NCBI GenBank assembly: GCA_951799425.1
Contig: OX637404.1
Location: forward strand, 248,001-312,000
Reading direction: 5' to 3'
DNA from: Ilex aquifolium
Taxonomy: Eukaryota > Streptophyta > Magnoliopsida > Aquifoliales > Aquifoliaceae
DNA: 64,000 bases
Program-made: the position numbers and the translations under genes
Part shown: positions 36,401 through 42,400 of the stretch, piece after piece
Numbering within the stretch: the first letter of the stretch is position 1
Layout: each line of letters opens with the position of its first letter
The notes under the pieces: generated by a model
Database searches by the model: none
Seen by the model: the letters and a program-made list of their open reading frames with translations, nothing else
Told to the model about the DNA's origin: nothing

Positions 36401-39400
36401 TTGCCACCAAAGTGGTTCATTCATTGAAATTTTAAGATCGTTCTCATGCTTTTATTACGGGATAGTCTATAAATTATAATATACAATTACCTGCCCAAAA
36501 AGGGTTATTGTGTGTTATAATTTGGAGAAGTCATGAAACATTGTGTTAGAAATGTAATAGTCTAGAAGGTCTATCTTCCCAAAAGGGATAGATTTTTTGA
36601 AACTTAAATATTCTCATTGGTTAGTTTCATGAAAAAGATGACCGATTGCAAATTGCGTTCTCTGACCAAAGGAGAGTTTGTAGTTATGTATTTAAACTCT
36701 CTTAATAAAATATGACTTATTATAATTAAAGTATATTTTATTTATTTATTGCCCAATTTTGCAAACTGGTTGCATTCTCGTTGCCTTGACTAGCCTCTTT
36801 TCTTGGCAATAATAATAATGTCAACATTGAGATCCTGACTAGTTCTAATTATAAGAGATGAAAGCAAGATATTAAGTTTATCCTGAGAATTGCTAATATA
36901 GTCTTAGCCTTGCAAGAGAATGAACCTCCTAAACCTACCAGTGAAAACTCCTCTAAAGTAAAAGAACATTATACAAAGTGGCAAAAATCTAATCGACTGA
37001 GTATGATTACCATGAAAAAGTCTATTTCTGAACACCTTATGAGTAATTTGCCTGAAATCAAGAATGCAAATAAGTTCTTTACTGTTGTAGGAGAGAGATA
37101 CAATGTATCCAATAAGACTGAAGTTGGGGCGTAATGAATGAAGTGACGAGTATGAAATATGATAATATAGGCTGTGTTAGGGAATATATCCTTAAAATAG
37201 TCCATATTCAAACCAAGCTCAAAACTTTCAAAATTTATATTCCTGATTATTTCATTATTCACACTCTTAATTTTTTGCCTCCTAAGTTTAGTCAAATCAA
37301 AACTACCTATAATACCCAAAATGAGTCTTAGACAGTAAATGACCTTATCTCCTAGTGTGATTCCGAGGAACAAAAACTTAGAAAAAAAAGAGTGAAACTG
37401 CCTAGTTTGTTTCCCAGCCTAGATCTAGTTTCAAAGGTGGGTATCTAAGAAATAAAAGAAAATCTAATCATAATGCTCCAAAAAAGGCATGGTACTGGTC
37501 AGAATGTGGAAGGTCCTAAGGCTGCCATTCGAAAATATGTCAAGAGTTACTTTTGCAAGAAATGAGGTCATAAGAAAAAAGTGAGTGCACTAGATTAAAG
37601 TCTTGGTCAGAAAAGAAGAATAAAGAAGAAGGTACCTCACTAGTCTTTGTTTGCCTTTGAATACAATTTAGTTAATGTCCCATTAAATTCTAAACATGGA
37701 ACAAGATGTACAATTTTGAATTTTAATCTATATCCACTTCTTTGGAGTTCACATACAAGAGTGAAGAGAAGGTCCCTATTCTCCCTAAGCTTGATTGGAA
37801 TCTTTTTGGTGAAGAAAAGCAATAGCAATCACCCAATGAAAATGAGAAGCAAAAGTAGCCACTTATCGAAAATGTGGAGGTTCTTGAACCACAACAACCA
37901 CAAAGACAAGTGATTGAAGATTTAAAGGTCTATTCGAGAAGAAAGAAGGATAAGACCACTTCTCTTCCTCCTTGCCAATCATCATCCTTGACTTTAGGTA
38001 ATTTTGCTCTTCCTGTTTCTAATTCAAATCCTGTTGATGACTCTTCCACTCCAGATTTTCATGATATAGATTTGTCCATTGCGCTAATGATATAGATTTG
38101 TCCATTGCACTTCACAAAGGAGTCACGTCATGTACCCAACATCCCATTTCTAACTTTATCTCATATGATTATCTCTCAGCTTTGTATCCTAGTTGTCTTC
38201 TGTATCTATTAAACCTGCAAGATGCACTTAATGATCCGAAGTGGAAGGAAGCAATGCATGAGGAGATGAAAACTCTTCAGAGAAATAACACATGGGACTT
38301 GGTTAAGCTACGTAGAAGAAATAAGACTGTTAGATGCAAGTGGATGTTTGCAATGAAACATAAGACATGGTTTTGTGGAAAGGTAATCGGCTAAATTGGT
38401 GGTCAAAGGATTCACACAAACATATGGGATTGACTACTAGAAGACTTTTGTTCCAATGGCAAAGAAGATGACCTCAATTCGAGTTCTCTTTCCTTGGCTA
38501 CAAATTTTGTTGGCCCTTTTAGCAGTTTGATGTGAAGAACGTCTTCCTCCATAGAGACCTTGAGAAGGAAGTGTATATGGATGCTCCTCATGCGTTTGAT
38601 TCTTTCTATACTTCGAGCACAATGTGCAAGTTAAGGAAGGGAGTGTATGAATTGAAATAATATCCCGGGCTATGCAGAGATATGGATATAGACAGAGTCG
38701 GAGAGACCATACCTTATTTATTAAAAATTCTTCTCATATGAAGGTAATGGCTCATATTGTATATGTAGATGATATTGTTTTGCCTGGAGATGATTTTGAA
38801 GAGATGCAAAAGTTAAAGAAGAGCCGGTGAGTTTGAAATCAAAGACTTAGGAAGTTTGAAGTACTTCCTAGATATTGAAGTTGTCAAGTCTAGGCAAGGT
38901 ATCTTTATCTCTTGGCGAAAATAGGTTCTTGGTCTTCTTAAGGAGACAAGAATGCTTGGATGTAAGGCCACAGATAACCTAGTGGAGCAGAATTTTAAGC
39001 TAGGAGAAGATGAGCATGCCTCAGTAGACAAAGGCAAATATCAAAGGTTGGTTGATAGACTAATTTATTTATCCCCCACTTGGCCAGACATTGCTTATGT
39101 GGTAATGTTGTAAGTCAATTTATGCATTAACCCCGTCAGTCACATATGAAGGCAATTTATCGTATTCTTCGATATTTGAAATAATCTCGTGGTAAAGGAT
39201 TATTATTTTCTAGACATGACCACAATGAGTGGAACTAGAATCTTATACAGATACAGAATGGGCAGGTGTAGTGATAGATAGAAGGTCTACTTCTGGATAA
39301 TGCACTTGTTGGAGGAAATCTAGTAACATTGAGTAGTAAAAAATAGTCAGTTGTTGCTTGATCAAGTGCAAAGGCAAAGCTTAGAGCTATGGCTCATGAA

Positions 39401-42400
39401 GTGTGTGAATTGCTCTAGATAAAGACTCTACTAAAAGAGATTGGCTATGACTTAGTTGATCTGAAGTGGTTGTACAGTGATAACAAGGCAACAATCAATA
39501 TTGCTCATAATCGGGTTCAACATGATAGGATAAAACACACAGAAATTGAGACATTTTATTATGGAAAAGTTGCATTAAGGGGTAATTTACATCAATTACG
39601 TGAAGACAAGAGATCAACTTGCAGATATATTGACAAAGGGAGTGTCAAGCAAGGTTTTTTCATGCAACTTTAAGAGAGTTGGGAATGCATGATATCTTTG
39701 CCACAGCTTGAGGAGGAGTGTTAGCAAGTTGTATTAGTTTCTAATTCTTATGTTCAAGTAGGGGTGTCAATTTTTTACTCGAACACGAACACGAACCCGA
39801 CTCGAACCGAACCCGACACGAACTCGAAAATAACACGATTAGTTGACACGAGTAATAAATGGGTCAAATTAAGGTTCGACACGAATAACACGATTAATGG
39901 GTACTGTAGATAGAAAATAATTATTTAACGAGTATTGTAGATAGAAAATAAGAATTTTATAATTTTTTATAATTTTTTAAATAGTATTATATTAGTTGTT
40001 GTCAAATTAAATAATTTTTTATTAACACGAATATTGACACGAACCGAAAGTGATACGACACGAAAATAACACGACCGAAAGTGACACGACACGAAAATGA
40101 CACGACACGACACGATTGACACTCCTATGTTCAAGGGTATTTATGTAATTTAATACTCTTCTTTTAACTAGTATAAAAAACATTCTAAGAGTAAGGGAAC
40201 CCTAATACTGGTTCTGCTTAGCTGTAATTAACCTTTTCTCTTCTCCTCTTTCTCCTTAATTCTTTGTGGCTTCTTATTCATATTCTCTTTTTAGTTGATT
40301 CAACCTAAATACTTCAATTGCTAGTCCTCAAAAAGCAAGAAGGCATCGTGTTATGGAGGTGAAAGACACCAAAACTCCTCAGGGATAGTCCATGGAGACT
40401 AGTTATGGATTGATATTATTTTGTCCATATGCAAGACATTGATGGGATTTGGCACTCTTGGTATTGGATCCAACGTGTAGAGTCTACGGCATTCAACTTG
40501 GGCTTTTCAAACAATGGTTTTTACCAGATACTCATACTCACATTCACACTCATATTTCATTCCATATCATGTTTTTACATTCCGTTCATTTGTTAGTGTC
40601 ATTTGTATCTTGTAGAACTACTTGAATATAAAATCTTCTATATGTTATGGAGAATTTACCCAACGGGGCTAATTGAGCTTTCCCTTCCACAAACATTTGT
40701 CAGATAGGTCAGTATCTCAAGGCATAGTGGAAGTTTTTAGCTAGACATGAGCTTGGAAAGTTGCAAAAGGGATTGGAGTTACTTTTTCTTAAATTGAATG
40801 CTGATTACTTTTGAGAAGTGAAGTAGAGGAATTATAGTTCTATAGTCGCTGTTTTGTTAGATTCATGTTGGACCTTGGGCAACGCAGCTTGTGAGGATTT
40901 CGTGAGCCTGATTTGCAACCCAGTCTAAGAAGTTTTGTGTTATATATGATGAGTATTGTCTAGCATAGCAGTGCAGTGGCTCTCACAGGTTAAGCTTGAT
41001 ACCTGTGTCTTGAAAACGGAACCTGGCCAAATTTTTGTTTAGAAAATCTTTCACATTTGACTCTTTTTTTCTGAAAAATAATTGCTAAGCCTGTGTGTTT
41101 GTTGGGATGTACAGTTTTTCTGAATTAAATCACGATTAAGGAAATCTAGGGCACCTAAAGCTCCTACGCTCACAAAAAATGAGTTAAAACAAAATAAAGC
41201 AGAAGGCTCAAGTATGAGATAGCAGGCTTATCATGATTGAACCGCTCTAGCCTCACTGTAAGCATGTGATATGATCACCCTCACCTCCCAATTGGGAGAT
41301 CAAGGGTTCTAGCCTTGCTATAAGCATGGGGTTGGCTGTCTTGGGGTCCCCAACCTGTGGCTGGGGCGGGGAAAAAAAAAAACAAACCTCATCACTCTTC
41401 GGCAAACATGATGGTGGAACTGGAACAGGAACCTTGGCAGGTGGGCGCGAACCTACAAAGCATATATGACTTTTGAGTCCCAATACCAATGTAAATATTA
41501 TGCATACATCTTATCAGTTGTGATCAAGAGAAACAAGAGAAATAAATGGCTCAATGATCTGATCAAATAATATCACTATGGTTCGAGAGAAAGTAACAGT
41601 ATCCACTCGGACACTACAATGGAAGTGTGTTGAATCAAGAGTAGACAATATGCGTCTTTATTATGAACGTTATATTTTGTCGCCACTTATGAAAGGTCAA
41701 GTTGACACAAATAGGCATTGCGATGCAAAGAGAATAGAAGGAACATGTATCACATGCGCAAAATTTGAGAAAATACCACACGAATATTCTACCATAGTGG
41801 GTATTCAAGAATCAGTACATGAAATTTAATGAATTTGAAAGAAATTGTATTGAGAAGTAATCTTTATGGAACTTGCGACGTGTCTATTTGTGTCAAGGGT
41901 CCTAGATATGTAACCGCTCAAGATATTATCTTACCGCCTTATGTAGAACTCGTTGATAATACACAAAATATAGCTAGCTTGATGGAACCAATTGATTTGT
42001 GTATTGGATTACAAATCAAGAGGAATCATGGATATCGTATAAAAATGTCAAGTTTCCGTAATAGATTCCCCTAACGCTAGACTAATAATAATAAATCCCC
42101 CTCAATCGCATAATGGCTCCCAAGGCTCCCTTCCTCTTGTTAGGGTCGATTGTTCGACTTGAGCTTGAGTAATTGACTTTCTCTCCATGGTCTAGCCTTC
42201 AAAGAATTCCAATGATGTTTGCCAAACACACAACTTTCACTAATTCGATCTAGTGTAAGCCCAGCAAAGTAAAAAGACAAGTAGTTTGCAACATTAATGC
42301 ATTCAAAAAAGTAAGCAAAGAACACACTGAATGCGGTCACTAACCATCAACACCAACAGGCCAATATGGAGCCTTAGTAGGAGCATCCAAATGCTGAAGA

